From positions 1-64,000 of the IMG/VR virus record IMGVR_UViG_3300023174_000106: a DNA stretch of 64,000 nucleotides; one strand, written 5' to 3'. The DNA is from a virus. A model generated the notes under the pieces. It saw only the letters and a program-made list of their open reading frames with translations. It searched no databases and had not been told where the DNA came from. A program made the translations under genes and the position numbers. Of the stretch, positions 51,854-60,793 are shown piece after piece. Within the stretch, counting starts at the first letter, position 1. Each line of letters begins with the position of its first letter.

Positions 51854-51885
51854 CATAACGATATTTCCAATAAAAATATTATAAT

Positions 51886-52674
51886 ATGTTCGGTGATTTT
51901 ACATTTATAATTCATGGAAATTATGATGAAACGCACATTCCTATGTGTGCCGAATTAAAACGATTTGGTAAAGTCATATTATCGACCAATAAAAAATATA
52001 TGGACCATGTTTCACAACATGCAAATCATTATGATAAAATAATATGTGAATCGGATATAGATGTTACCAATATATACAATCATCAGAATATCTATCTTCA
52101 TATCAACTCAGTATTAAATGGATTGCGTCAGTGTGATACTCAATATGTTGTAAAAGTTAGAACAAATCATTGTTATTCAAATATTCAATATCTTGTAAAT
52201 AAAGTAAGATCAAATATAAATGATAAATATTTGTGTAGTAATATTACTGTAAATCCAGAATTTCCATATCATCCATGTGATAATATTATTGCTGGAACTA
52301 AAGAATTGGTTTTTTCTATATACAAAACAGCTTATAGTAGTATATTAGCTGAAGATTTTATATATCAAGACAATGATATACGAATGTGTGCTGAAGTTTT
52401 ATTGTTCATTTCATATCTTAAATATAAAAACATTAAAATAAATAAAATCAATGGAAACTCATATTTTTATGTTGACGGTGCGAGAAATGATATGGTAATT
52501 CATGGTTACATCAGTGATCAATACAGATCTATAATGAAAGAAAATTTAGAATTAATTGACGTTGAGAATTTAGCACCATATGTTATAAATTTTAATAGTC
52601 ATACATTTGATGTTCTTTTTAGAAATATTAAAAATGTGGATGAACTATTAAGTAAAACAAATTTGAACTTTTAA
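51886..52674 (+). CDS. WavE-like LPS synthesis protein
   Basis: 262 residues. FTFIIHGNYDETHIPMCAEL, YVVKVRTNHCYSN and YHPCDNIIAGTKELV follow the pattern of the WavE family involved in lipopolysaccharide core synthesis. The protein is strongly AT-biased in codon use (many Asn, Ile, Lys, Tyr). It follows the methyltransferase gene by 32 bases. Confidence 0.6.
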   Translation: MFGDFTFIIHGNYDETHIPMCAELKRFGKVILSTNKKYMDHVSQHANHYDKIICESDIDVTNIYNHQNIYLHINSVLNGLRQCDTQYVVKVRTNHCYSNIQYLVNKVRSNINDKYLCSNITVNPEFPYHPCDNIIAGTKELVFSIYKTAYSSILAEDFIYQDNDIRMCAEVLLFISYLKYKNIKINKINGNSYFYVDGARNDMVIHGYISDQYRSIMKENLELIDVENLAPYVINFNSHTFDVLFRNIKNVDELLSKTNLNF

Positions 52675-52690
52675 GTAAAACGAATTGTGT

Positions 52691-53152
52691 ATGAAATACA
52701 TCTCTCATAGAGGCAATCTAAGTGGTCCAAATTCAGACAAAGAAAATCATCCCGATTATATTAAAAAAGCATTAAAATTGGATTATGATGTTGAAATTGA
52801 CGTGTGGTATACTGATGAAAAGTGGTATTTGGGACACGATAGTCCAACGTATCAAGTAAAATATGATTTTCTAACAGATCGAAGATTTTGGTTACATGCC
52901 AAAAATGGTGATGCATTTAATTTGTTGGTACAAGACTATACAGTAAATGTATTTTGGCATACCACTGAAGATTGGGTTTTAACCAGCAAGAGATTTATAT
53001 GGACGTATCCTGGCAAGCAATTATATCCTGAAAGTGTGTGTGTTTTGCCAGAACACTCATGGGTGGGAGATCTTACAAAATGCCACGCAGTATGTACTGA
53101 CTTTGTAAAAGAATTTCCAGAACAGTTTGAGGAAGAATACTGGATAAATTAA
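52691..53152 (+). CDS. GDPD-like phosphodiesterase domain protein
   Basis: 153 residues from ATG 52691; a TTG six bases earlier is rejected. KYISHRGNLSGP, DVEIDVWYTDEKWYLGHDSP, and WLHAKNGDAFNLLV follow the first half of glycerophosphodiester phosphodiesterase-like barrels, with the His-Arg and Glu-x-Asp metal residues and a conserved GHD. It is shorter than the ~250-residue bacterial enzyme; FWHTTEDWVLTS and IWTYPG follow. Possibly acts on a phosphodiester in a surface polymer. Confidence 0.65.
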   Translation: MKYISHRGNLSGPNSDKENHPDYIKKALKLDYDVEIDVWYTDEKWYLGHDSPTYQVKYDFLTDRRFWLHAKNGDAFNLLVQDYTVNVFWHTTEDWVLTSKRFIWTYPGKQLYPESVCVLPEHSWVGDLTKCHAVCTDFVKEFPEQFEEEYWIN

Positions 53153-53153
53153 G

Positions 53154-53182
53154 TGGACAAATCAAGGTAGGTAGAATATAGT
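53154..53182 (+). promoter_or_regulatory. Promoter of the sliding clamp gene
   Basis: TGGACA (53154-53159), 17-bp spacer, TATAGT (53177-53182). A short leader containing GAGGAA and AAAAAGTT then leads to the ATG at 53204. Confidence 0.55.
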
Positions 53183-53203
53183 GTGAGGAACAATTAAAAA
53201 GTT

Positions 53204-53947
53204 ATGACAAAGACAAATCTACAAAAATTCATTAACAAATACTCTCTTAATGGAGAGGTACCATCAGTCAAGTGGAACGTTTCCGCTAAAAACAAGCAAC
53301 TCAGTTTGAGTGCTATTACTAACGATAAGAGTTTGATTTATGACGTTACTTGGAAGAACGTTGAAGAATTGAACGCCGAATATGAGATCGGTGTTTATGA
53401 CACTGACAAGTTGCAGAAGATGTTGAAGGCTCTAGGTGAAGAAATTACCATGACCGTCAATGAAACTGATGGACGGGTTACATCTCTTTCATTCTCCGAT
53501 GGAACATCTGAAATTCAGTTTATGACCGCTGAATTGACAGTAATTCCCAAGTCTTCTCGTCTCAAGTCTACACCTCCATATCATTTTGAAATTGATCTTA
53601 CAGAGGAATTTATCGCTAAGTATCGTAGTGCGAAGGATGCTCTTTCTGAAGAGAGTAAGTTTACATTGTTGATGAACAAGAAGAGTAAGAAGGTTCAGTT
53701 GGTTCTTGGCTATGCTTCAATCAATAGTAACCGTGTTACTTTGGATGTTCCTATCAAGGATGGAACAGCTAAGTTGGAAAAGCCTTTGAATTTCAACGCT
53801 GATTTCTTCAAGTCGGTGTTGGATGCAAACAACGAGTGTGAAAATGCTGTGTTGAAGGTGTCTGAAGCCGGATTGGCGTCAGTTGAATTTAATACTGATA
53901 CATTTTCTGCTACGTATCACTTTGGTCCGGTCCAACCTAACGAATAA
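53204..53947 (+). CDS. Sliding clamp (gp45-like)
   Basis: 247-residue processivity clamp, about the size of T4 gp45 (228). It shows a two-domain beta-clamp layout (first half to about residue 115, second from FEIDLTEEFIAKY). LQKMLKALGEE and MTAELTVIPK are typical of this family. The next gene encodes its loader, which secures the identification. It should tether the polymerase to DNA and, by analogy with T4, may also serve late transcription. Confidence 0.85.
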   Translation: MTKTNLQKFINKYSLNGEVPSVKWNVSAKNKQLSLSAITNDKSLIYDVTWKNVEELNAEYEIGVYDTDKLQKMLKALGEEITMTVNETDGRVTSLSFSDGTSEIQFMTAELTVIPKSSRLKSTPPYHFEIDLTEEFIAKYRSAKDALSEESKFTLLMNKKSKKVQLVLGYASINSNRVTLDVPIKDGTAKLEKPLNFNADFFKSVLDANNECENAVLKVSEAGLASVEFNTDTFSATYHFGPVQPNE

Positions 53948-53952
53948 TTCAT

Positions 53953-54921
53953 ATGGATGCCTTTTTTGAAGAGGTGAGTCATACCGACGATAAGAAGGTT
54001 CATAGTTTGTGGGTTGAAAAGTATCGACCCACAATTATTGAAGATTATATCGGAAATGAAAACATCATAACCACAATTAAGAGTTATATTGACCAGCAGA
54101 ACATTCCACATTTGATGTTGTATGGCGGTGCTGGTACTGGAAAGACAACGTTGGCTAAACTGTTGACTAAACAGATCAACTGTGATGTATTGTATATCAA
54201 CGCATCTGATGAAAATAAGGTTGAGAATGTTCGAACCAAGATTAAGAGTTTTGCATCATGTGTGGGTATCAAACCGCTGAAGATTATTATTCTGGACGAG
54301 TGTGATTATATGTCACCAGAGGCACAAGCGGCTCTTCGTAACCTTATGGAGACGTTTAGTATGTCTACGAGGTTTATTCTGACATGTAACTATCATGAGA
54401 AGATGATTCTTCCCATTGTATCACGTTGTATGACATTTGAGATTGCTCCGATGACTAAGGTTTCGGTTGCGGTACATTTGACTAAGATTCTTAAGTCAGA
54501 AAATGTTGAATATCAGAATGATGATTTGGCGTATATAGTAAACACATATTATCCGGATATTCGTAAGATTATCAATGTGGCACAACAATCTACTTTTGAA
54601 GGTAAGTTGAAGGTTAATAAGGAGTCTTCGTTGAAGACTGACACACATCAAAAGTTGGTGGACATGATTAAGAATGGTATTGGTAAGCCAAATGCATTTA
54701 ATGATATTCGACAATTTGTTGTGGATCAGCGTATCAAAGTATATGATGATTATTTCTCTATGCTGTATCAGAAGGTTGATGATTATGCTAATGGTAAGCA
54801 GGCAATAGCTACGATTATTATCTCTGAGTATATGTATCAATGTAGTTTGTTGATTCCTCCATTGAAAGAAATTGCTTTGATGGCATGTATTAGTAAACTT
54901 TTAACAGATTTGAGAAAATGA
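53953..54921 (+). CDS. Clamp loader ATPase subunit (gp44/RFC-like)
   Basis: 322 residues, the size of T4 gp44 (319). KYRPTIIEDYIGNE at the N-terminus, Walker A GGAGTGKT (58-65), Walker B LDECDYM (about 112-118), and the SRC motif in VSRCMTFE. It loads the clamp from the gene five bases upstream. The small partner subunit (gp62-like) is encoded at 23449. It overlaps the next small gene by ATGA. Confidence 0.92.
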   Translation: MDAFFEEVSHTDDKKVHSLWVEKYRPTIIEDYIGNENIITTIKSYIDQQNIPHLMLYGGAGTGKTTLAKLLTKQINCDVLYINASDENKVENVRTKIKSFASCVGIKPLKIIILDECDYMSPEAQAALRNLMETFSMSTRFILTCNYHEKMILPIVSRCMTFEIAPMTKVSVAVHLTKILKSENVEYQNDDLAYIVNTYYPDIRKIINVAQQSTFEGKLKVNKESSLKTDTHQKLVDMIKNGIGKPNAFNDIRQFVVDQRIKVYDDYFSMLYQKVDDYANGKQAIATIIISEYMYQCSLLIPPLKEIALMACISKLLTDLRK

Positions 54922-55106
54922 AACTAACAGAAAAAATCTCAAATAAATTTAGAAAAAGTTTATGGTATAACCGTTTGGAAACGGGCTTCAATAAACGTGA
55001 GTTTATTATTTATTGCAATTATTATCCTTACACCGAGGATGGTGTCGTGTATGATTTTGCTAAAAAAAATAAAATTAAAATAATTATACGTCCAATTGGA
55101 ACGTAA
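54918..55106 (+). CDS. Small unknown protein
   Basis: 62 residues, starting in an ATGA overlap with the clamp loader. The pattern W-Y..., IIYCNYYPY, and a final IIIRPIG resembles the protein at 55489 (W-F..., VIQASYYP, VTYPKG), so the two may be distant duplicates. No known family. Confidence 0.55.
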   Translation: MKLTEKISNKFRKSLWYNRLETGFNKREFIIYCNYYPYTEDGVVYDFAKKNKIKIIIRPIGT

Positions 55107-55124
55107 TATATATTCACATAAATT

Positions 55125-55496
55125 ATGGTAAAAATAAGTGTTGATGAAGGTTATGCGTTTGATATTTTGAGTATTTTTCAAGTAAAGATAGACAATTGTG
55201 CAGACGCAAGTAAAATTAAAATTAGTGAAAAGGCTTTTGATATACTTTATAGTGAATTGAAAGATCAACTTGGATCTGGTAAAATTTTAGAAATTATAAA
55301 TTCCGAAGAATATCGTGACCTATATAGGGAAAATAAAAAAACATTTTTATTGGTAGATCAAATTCGTGCTAGCAACGAGGTTTCACTTGGAAAAGATATT
55401 GATAAAAATAATCTAAGTCGTTTTGAGTGTAAACGTAAATTGCAGAATAAATTCTTTGATTCTCAAATGTTAGAAACTAAAACAAAATATGAATAA
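55125..55496 (+). CDS. Small unknown protein
   Basis: 123 residues, helical, charged. ISVDEGYAFDILSIFQVKID begins a compact N-terminal domain. The last third is Lys/Asn-rich. It starts 18 bases after the previous gene and overlaps the next one by 8 bases. It probably belongs to the clamp/clamp-loader transcript. No family is recognised. Confidence 0.55.
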   Translation: MVKISVDEGYAFDILSIFQVKIDNCADASKIKISEKAFDILYSELKDQLGSGKILEIINSEEYRDLYRENKKTFLLVDQIRASNEVSLGKDIDKNNLSRFECKRKLQNKFFDSQMLETKTKYE

Positions 55497-55692
55497 ACGT
55501 CAAATTTTAAAAGATATCTGGGATACTTGGGCTACAAAAGAGTGGTTTAAATATGCTAACTACGAAAATGAACAATCCAACAAAATTGTGATTCAAGCCA
55601 GTTATTATCCTACATTGGAAATGGCTCAATTCAGAATGTTTATGGGTAAGTATACTGATGTTCAATACGAAGTGACATATCCAAAGGGATGA
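55489..55692 (+). CDS. Small unknown protein, possible paralogue of 54918
   Basis: 67 residues. TWATKEWFKYANYEN precedes IVIQASYYPTLEMAQFRMF and ends VTYPKG, matching the strand-YYP-helix-strand-P-G layout of the protein at 54918. It overlaps the preceding gene by eight bases. Function unknown. Confidence 0.5.
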   Translation: MNKRQILKDIWDTWATKEWFKYANYENEQSNKIVIQASYYPTLEMAQFRMFMGKYTDVQYEVTYPKG

Positions 55693-55699
55693 ATAAATT

Positions 55700-55939
55700 A
55701 TGGAAATAGAACTAACCATGAAAGATAAGGTAGTCAACAAAATCATTATTCAACATGATGATTTGAAGTTTGATGGCAAAACTATTACTATCCCAAGTTA
55801 TTATGACAGTATTATTTATGATTATCTAAAGTATGTGGATACTAAAAATATGAATGATGCAGATAAACAAGATTATCTAGCATTCTGTAAATTTTTTGAA
55901 GATGTTATGGATTATAAGTCAGATAAAGTTATTAACTAG
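55700..55939 (+). CDS. Small acidic unknown protein
   Basis: 79 residues, acidic, predicted alpha/beta, beginning MEIELTMKDKVVNKI. No recognised motif. It is packed seven bases after one small gene and three bases before the next, within the operon downstream of the clamp loader. Confidence 0.5.
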   Translation: MEIELTMKDKVVNKIIIQHDDLKFDGKTITIPSYYDSIIYDYLKYVDTKNMNDADKQDYLAFCKFFEDVMDYKSDKVIN

Positions 55940-55942
55940 TTT

Positions 55943-56527
55943 ATGGGAATGTATGATGACATAGTATGTAAATACCCTCTTCCTTTACCAGAAGATACTA
56001 AAGGATTTCACCCATGTGGATTTCAAACCAAAGATTTAGATAATGCTTTAGATTGTTATGAAATCCGTGAAGATGGCACACTATGGTTGCGTGAATGTGA
56101 ACGTGAATATACTGAAGGCAATCCGGATGGTAAAACATGGTCAGAAAAGTTTGGTATTGTAAAAGAAATCAAAGTTTGGTGGACTCATGTAAAAACAACC
56201 AGAACCATACGTATCTATGATTATAACAATTATAATGATGGACCATATGACTATTGGGTTGAATTTGAAATTGAATTTGTTGACGGCGTTATTAACAAGA
56301 TTAACCTTGTAAAGTTTGAAGCCACTGATAACGCTAAAAGAAAAGAAAATGATAGACGATTCATTGAAGAACTTAAAAAGAACAAAGAGTTTGAATCTAC
56401 TAATCTTTATAAATTAGTTATAAAACCATATAACAAAGTAGTTAGATTTTGGACAAGACAAGTGAGTAAATTTGCCAATCTTTTGTTAAGTGTTTGTTAT
56501 AAGATTGAAAGAAAACTGGTTATATGA
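55943..56527 (+). CDS. Phage protein of the MGMYDDI family, unknown function
   Basis: 194 residues. The N-terminal MGMYDDIVCKYPLPLP and a FQTKDL segment are features I recognise from a common phage protein group of unknown role. The central part is a beta domain rich in aromatic residues (IKVWWTHVKTTRTIRIYDY). The C-terminal 50 residues are a basic helix. It overlaps the next gene by ATGA. Confidence 0.6.
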   Translation: MGMYDDIVCKYPLPLPEDTKGFHPCGFQTKDLDNALDCYEIREDGTLWLRECEREYTEGNPDGKTWSEKFGIVKEIKVWWTHVKTTRTIRIYDYNNYNDGPYDYWVEFEIEFVDGVINKINLVKFEATDNAKRKENDRRFIEELKKNKEFESTNLYKLVIKPYNKVVRFWTRQVSKFANLLLSVCYKIERKLVI

Positions 56528-57999
56528 ATTTGAAAATGTTTGATATTTTGCCAAGCATTGTGGCAAAATTAAATCGACAAATAAAACATGAGATTAAAAC
56601 CTTGGATCGATTAAACGACAAGGTTACTTTTGTATTTGTAGACGACATGTATCCAGAAATATGTCTTGAAATTATTAAAATTTATGAAAATAACGGAATT
56701 CGTAACATCAAGTTGTTTACATCTAAAGATATTACATCACCATATTTAGTAAAAATAGACTCTATTGTGTCTTCTTCACAATATAGCCGATTTGTATTAC
56801 ATGAACTTCATAAATATGTTAATACACATCATGTATTAATAAGTCAGTGGGATGGTTTTATAATTAATTTCGATAAGTGGTCTGATAGTTTTTTAGACTA
56901 TGATTATATTGGAGCACCGTGGTGGTGGAAATCTGATAGTGTGTACGGTGGAAACGGTGGGTTTTCTTTACGATCTAAACGACTCTTAGATAAAACAAAA
57001 GACTTAGAATATGATGAATCTATACCGGAAGATGAATTTATTTGCGTAAAAAATTTAAATAACCTGATTCAACAAGGTATTAAATTTGCTGTTAAAGATG
57101 TATCACGTTCGTTTTCTGTTGAAAATGAACTGTGTGATTCATCATTTGGATTTCATAGTTACTCGACACAAAATATAGGAATCGCCAAATCTTTATACAC
57201 GCAGAAGTTTTATCACTCCGGTGATTTGGGTGATATTATTTATTCTCTGCCTTTTATCAAATCACTAGGTGGAGGTGTTTTGATTTTATCAAGTGATTAT
57301 CACAACATGGAAATACGATCTCCAATGACCTTGCACAAAGCTGAAATGATAAATTCATTGTTGATGGGTCAGGATTATATTTTTGATGTTAGATGTACAC
57401 CCGTTAAACCTAATGACATTGATGTGGATCTAAATCAATTTAGAAAAATATTTATTGATTGGGGCAACCAAAAGTTCACAGAAGATGATGTTGTAGTTAT
57501 CAGAAAGAAAACATTAACACAACTATATCGTGAAATGTTAAATCCAAATATACCATCCGATTTTGATAAAACTAAATGGTTGAATTATAAAGAAAAGATA
57601 GTTATTGATGATAAGCCAATAATAGTAAATAAAACGGAAAGATATCCACGTGAGGGATTTCCATGGAAACATCTGGTTAATGATTATGGGAAAAAGATGT
57701 TATTCGTTGGATCGCAACACGAATATAACTTGTTTATAAAAAAGTATGGATACATAGACTTTTATCCAACAAAGTCATATATTACATTAGCACACATTAT
57801 AAATGGATCCAAACTTTTTATAGGAAATCAAAGTTTTCCGTATTCGTTGGCTGAAGGTATGAAGATAAACACAATTCAGGAAACTAACAATACAGTTGCG
57901 CCGAATTGTATGTATGTAAGAGATAACGCATATCTTACATATGATGATTATTCTTTAGAGTTTGATAAAATTAAACAGTTCGTAGAAATACATATATGA
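56524..57999 (+). CDS. Fusion of a DUF5672-type and a heptosyltransferase-like domain
   Basis: 491 residues, two sugar-transfer domains. Residues ~30-215 match DUF5672-type proteins: VTFVFVDDMYP, HVLISQWDGFI, YDYIGAPWWWK and GGNGGFSLRSKRLL. From about residue 230 the sequence FYHSGDLGDIIYSLPFIKSL begins a GT9/heptosyltransferase-like Rossmann fold, ending with HIINGSKLFIGNQSFPYSLAEG. A stand-alone relative of this second domain is at 59852. It overlaps the next gene by ATGA. Confidence 0.75.
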   Translation: MNLKMFDILPSIVAKLNRQIKHEIKTLDRLNDKVTFVFVDDMYPEICLEIIKIYENNGIRNIKLFTSKDITSPYLVKIDSIVSSSQYSRFVLHELHKYVNTHHVLISQWDGFIINFDKWSDSFLDYDYIGAPWWWKSDSVYGGNGGFSLRSKRLLDKTKDLEYDESIPEDEFICVKNLNNLIQQGIKFAVKDVSRSFSVENELCDSSFGFHSYSTQNIGIAKSLYTQKFYHSGDLGDIIYSLPFIKSLGGGVLILSSDYHNMEIRSPMTLHKAEMINSLLMGQDYIFDVRCTPVKPNDIDVDLNQFRKIFIDWGNQKFTEDDVVVIRKKTLTQLYREMLNPNIPSDFDKTKWLNYKEKIVIDDKPIIVNKTERYPREGFPWKHLVNDYGKKMLFVGSQHEYNLFIKKYGYIDFYPTKSYITLAHIINGSKLFIGNQSFPYSLAEGMKINTIQETNNTVAPNCMYVRDNAYLTYDDYSLEFDKIKQFVEIHI

Positions 58000-58997
58000 A
58001 AACAAAATTTATAGAGTTATACAATAATTTTTATAATAAAATTAACTTTAATGTCTCGATAGAAGATATCAAAGATATAGCAAATAAAAATAACTTAGCT
58101 ATTACACACTTTAAAATTAAAGATAACCAAGTAAGATTTGTTGGCGAAGTCAAAGAGAGTTTTATTTCAAATAACGTTATGATGTTGTTGAAATTAGTTG
58201 TAGAAAAGTATCCAGATTTAGATATTGAATTTTTACTTTCACCACCGGATCTTTTACCTGCATATTTTTATAATCTTCCGGTATTTTGTATATGTAATGA
58301 ACCATCACAAAATATTCATAATCCCTTTATATATCATGACTGTGTATCCACTATGTTTGAAAATATATCAAATACACAATCTAATTTTTCAGAAAAGAAA
58401 AAAATAGTATTTGGAAGATATGGCATTAGTGGATTTCAAGGTATTAATATTAACAATTGGACTACTTATTATAAAATACAATTTGCGTTGGCAACATTAA
58501 TATGTCCGGAACTGATTGACATTAAATTTCTAAACTATACACCTGATTCAAAAAGTTGGGATGAATTTTTTTCACCAAATTTGAAAGAGATTATGTTGTC
58601 TATGCCTGTATATGATAGGGTTAATACTAATGTTTGGACTCAAACTATTTATCAAGTATTTGATTCTAAAGTGTGTATATTTAATGATGGTAATTCTCAT
58701 GCTTCAATTCCACGTATTTTAAATGTAATACACAACGATGGAGTTGTATTAAGAATAGGAAGAAATAAATATCAATCTATTTTGGATCTAATTATAGATA
58801 GCATTGATGAAAAAATTGTATACGCACATCACGAAAAGCCAGATAATAAATTTTACGATTCAATTGAAAATAGTTTGATTGATGATAAATATAGGATTAA
58901 TAAAAATCGGGTTGCGAAAGAATATTTCAATCTAAATACTATGATTGATTTAACATACGAAACATTAAAATTATACAGCGTATTGGTCAAGAAGTAA
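57996..58997 (+). CDS. Putative glycosyltransferase, GT90/CAP10-like
   Basis: 333 residues. LEFLLSPPDLLP-type text (here IEFLLSPPDLLPAYF) with VFCICNEPS, GRYGISGF, and a C-terminal RIPRILNVIHNDGVVLRIG-like segment (here IPRILNVIHNDGVVLRI) recall the CAP10/GT90 group, where a lipid- or glycan-linked sugar is transferred. The match is by eye and incomplete. Its 3' end overlaps the opposing gene by 27 bases. Confidence 0.5.
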   Translation: MKTKFIELYNNFYNKINFNVSIEDIKDIANKNNLAITHFKIKDNQVRFVGEVKESFISNNVMMLLKLVVEKYPDLDIEFLLSPPDLLPAYFYNLPVFCICNEPSQNIHNPFIYHDCVSTMFENISNTQSNFSEKKKIVFGRYGISGFQGININNWTTYYKIQFALATLICPELIDIKFLNYTPDSKSWDEFFSPNLKEIMLSMPVYDRVNTNVWTQTIYQVFDSKVCIFNDGNSHASIPRILNVIHNDGVVLRIGRNKYQSILDLIIDSIDEKIVYAHHEKPDNKFYDSIENSLIDDKYRINKNRVAKEYFNLNTMIDLTYETLKLYSVLVKK

Positions 58998-59816
58998 TTT
59001 CAACATATCAGGAGTACGGTCATATTGATGTACAATGCTAACTGGTTTATTATTCACACAGACTTTGTTATCAACATATGTAAATGAACCGTCTAGTAGA
59101 TAATTAATCACAAAGTTATTTTGATGCGGTAGAACGTTACAGTAAGTTAGTTTGTTGATTATCAACAATTTATTGATAATAATTTGATCGCATACGGGTA
59201 TTTTTGTGATTACACGGGATATATTACTTTTAACATACAGATGATCTTTGGTAACATCATCAATTAAGTTCAAATAATTTTTTATTGATCCCATAAAAAC
59301 TCCGGTATTGATAGCATATCCTTTATGTGACATTATAGAATTGTATAACGGTTCATCGAATTTGTACATTTCAAACTGTGCAGCTGACCAATCATTAATA
59401 TATGGCAAACATTCTTCGCCAAAAGTCAATTTTGATGTTGGTGTAGAGTTAAATGGATCCGTTTGAAATATTGCGTCACGACTATCTATGAATAAAAGAT
59501 TATCATTAATGTCAATTTTATTTTCTTTAATATATAGGTTTTTAGTATGTAATCGTTCAATACTGTAATCTTGAAGGCCCGGTATTAGTGGATAATCATC
59601 GTTATGAAACCGTTCGTATATGTCTTGAATTGGTACAAGTGTAGCATCCAGTCCTTTAACAAATGGTTTTAATCTATCTGTTGATTCTGTAAATAAAATT
59701 AATTTATCTTTAAATTCAATTCGACGTAATGACTCACAAAACGCACTAATATAATTTCGTGACAAAAAATCTGAGTTCGGATTGTAATTAACATTATAAG
59801 AAAAAATATAATTCAT
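58971..59816 (-). CDS. GT-A-type glycosyltransferase, lone minus-strand gene
   Basis: 281 residues from ATG 59816; a longer frame starting at 59852 would collide with the divergent gene. NYIFSYNVNYNPNSDFLSRN, LLFIDSRDAIFQ (D-x-R-D metal motif) and a C-terminal VSIVHQYDR fit a GT-A fold. It is inverted relative to its neighbours, converging with the GT90-like gene and diverging from the GT9-like gene. A (TA)n run lies in the 35-base divergent gap. Confidence 0.6.
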   Translation of the reverse strand: MNYIFSYNVNYNPNSDFLSRNYISAFCESLRRIEFKDKLILFTESTDRLKPFVKGLDATLVPIQDIYERFHNDDYPLIPGLQDYSIERLHTKNLYIKENKIDINDNLLFIDSRDAIFQTDPFNSTPTSKLTFGEECLPYINDWSAAQFEMYKFDEPLYNSIMSHKGYAINTGVFMGSIKNYLNLIDDVTKDHLYVKSNISRVITKIPVCDQIIINKLLIINKLTYCNVLPHQNNFVINYLLDGSFTYVDNKVCVNNKPVSIVHQYDRTPDMLKLLLDQYAV

Positions 59817-59851
59817 TCGTATATATATATATAACAAAACGAATATACCCA

Positions 59852-60715
59852 TTGAAAACTATTGAAATACGTCGTCACGGATCTTTAGGTGATGTAGTTA
59901 TAGCTTTATGTATCGCAAAACATTTGGCACAGCATAATTACAGAGTCACATTTAGTACCACATACAAGTTATTACAGTTTGTTGAATACCAATATTATAT
60001 TTCAAATGTTACATATGAACATACTAGTGCCGCTATAGATTTAAATGAAGTCGAATGGTTAATTGAATTTAATGGAAATCGACAAAAGATTGCAACAACC
60101 GATTATGGGACTGATATTTTTATTAGGTTTGTTAATAGTAAACTAAATAACGAATTGGTTATTGATCGAAACAATTTAAGTTACGATATCTCATATCCAT
60201 CTGCATATAAACGTAGTGTCTACAATTATTTAAGACATTTTCCTAAACCGTGGATTGTTTTGAATACGACAGCAACAGTATCAAATCGTAGTATTCCCAT
60301 AAATATTGCACAAAATATTCAAGATGAATATAATGGAACTGGAACGGTATTTTGGTTGGGCATGAACTCTAAATTGAAAAAAAATAATTTGATTGATATA
60401 TTTGGTACCGATTTGTTTTATTTCATAGCAATATTAGACTGTAGTGATATTGTTGTAACTACAAACACAAGCAGTTTACAGTTTTCAGCAGCATTCAATA
60501 AAAAAACTGTGTCAATAGAACAATCATGGAAAACGTCGGAATGGTTATATAACAACAATAGTAATATAATCAATGTAAATTCCCAACTGTCGTGTTTATA
60601 TTGCAATCGTCATGGAGGGTGTGATATCGATGCGTATATTGATAATACTAAATTTCCAATGTGTAGTAATATATCGGTGGAAAAAGTTATTGATGCCATC
60701 AATCGGTTATCTTAA
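59852..60715 (+). CDS. GT9/heptosyltransferase-like protein
   Basis: 287 residues from a TTG start; no ATG fits. IEIRRHGSLGDVVIALCIAK is the GT9 N-terminal motif. IVLNTTATVSNRSIP starts the second domain, and CSDIVVTTNTSSLQFSAAF is the conserved donor-side loop. The closing region holds three cysteines (CLYCNRHGGCDI) that could bind metal. It is related to the C-terminal domain of the fusion at 56524. Confidence 0.75.
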   Translation: MKTIEIRRHGSLGDVVIALCIAKHLAQHNYRVTFSTTYKLLQFVEYQYYISNVTYEHTSAAIDLNEVEWLIEFNGNRQKIATTDYGTDIFIRFVNSKLNNELVIDRNNLSYDISYPSAYKRSVYNYLRHFPKPWIVLNTTATVSNRSIPINIAQNIQDEYNGTGTVFWLGMNSKLKKNNLIDIFGTDLFYFIAILDCSDIVVTTNTSSLQFSAAFNKKTVSIEQSWKTSEWLYNNNSNIINVNSQLSCLYCNRHGGCDIDAYIDNTKFPMCSNISVEKVIDAINRLS

Positions 60716-60793
60716 AAAAGAAAGTACAATATTCATACATTTATATATATCAATATCTGATGTGATTTGATATTTTTGTAATATTTATACTTT

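Noticed and set aside
59817-59851. TA-repeat in the divergent gap as a replication origin
   Set aside because: It is short, without repeats of binding-site type, and fits a simple AT-rich promoter region.
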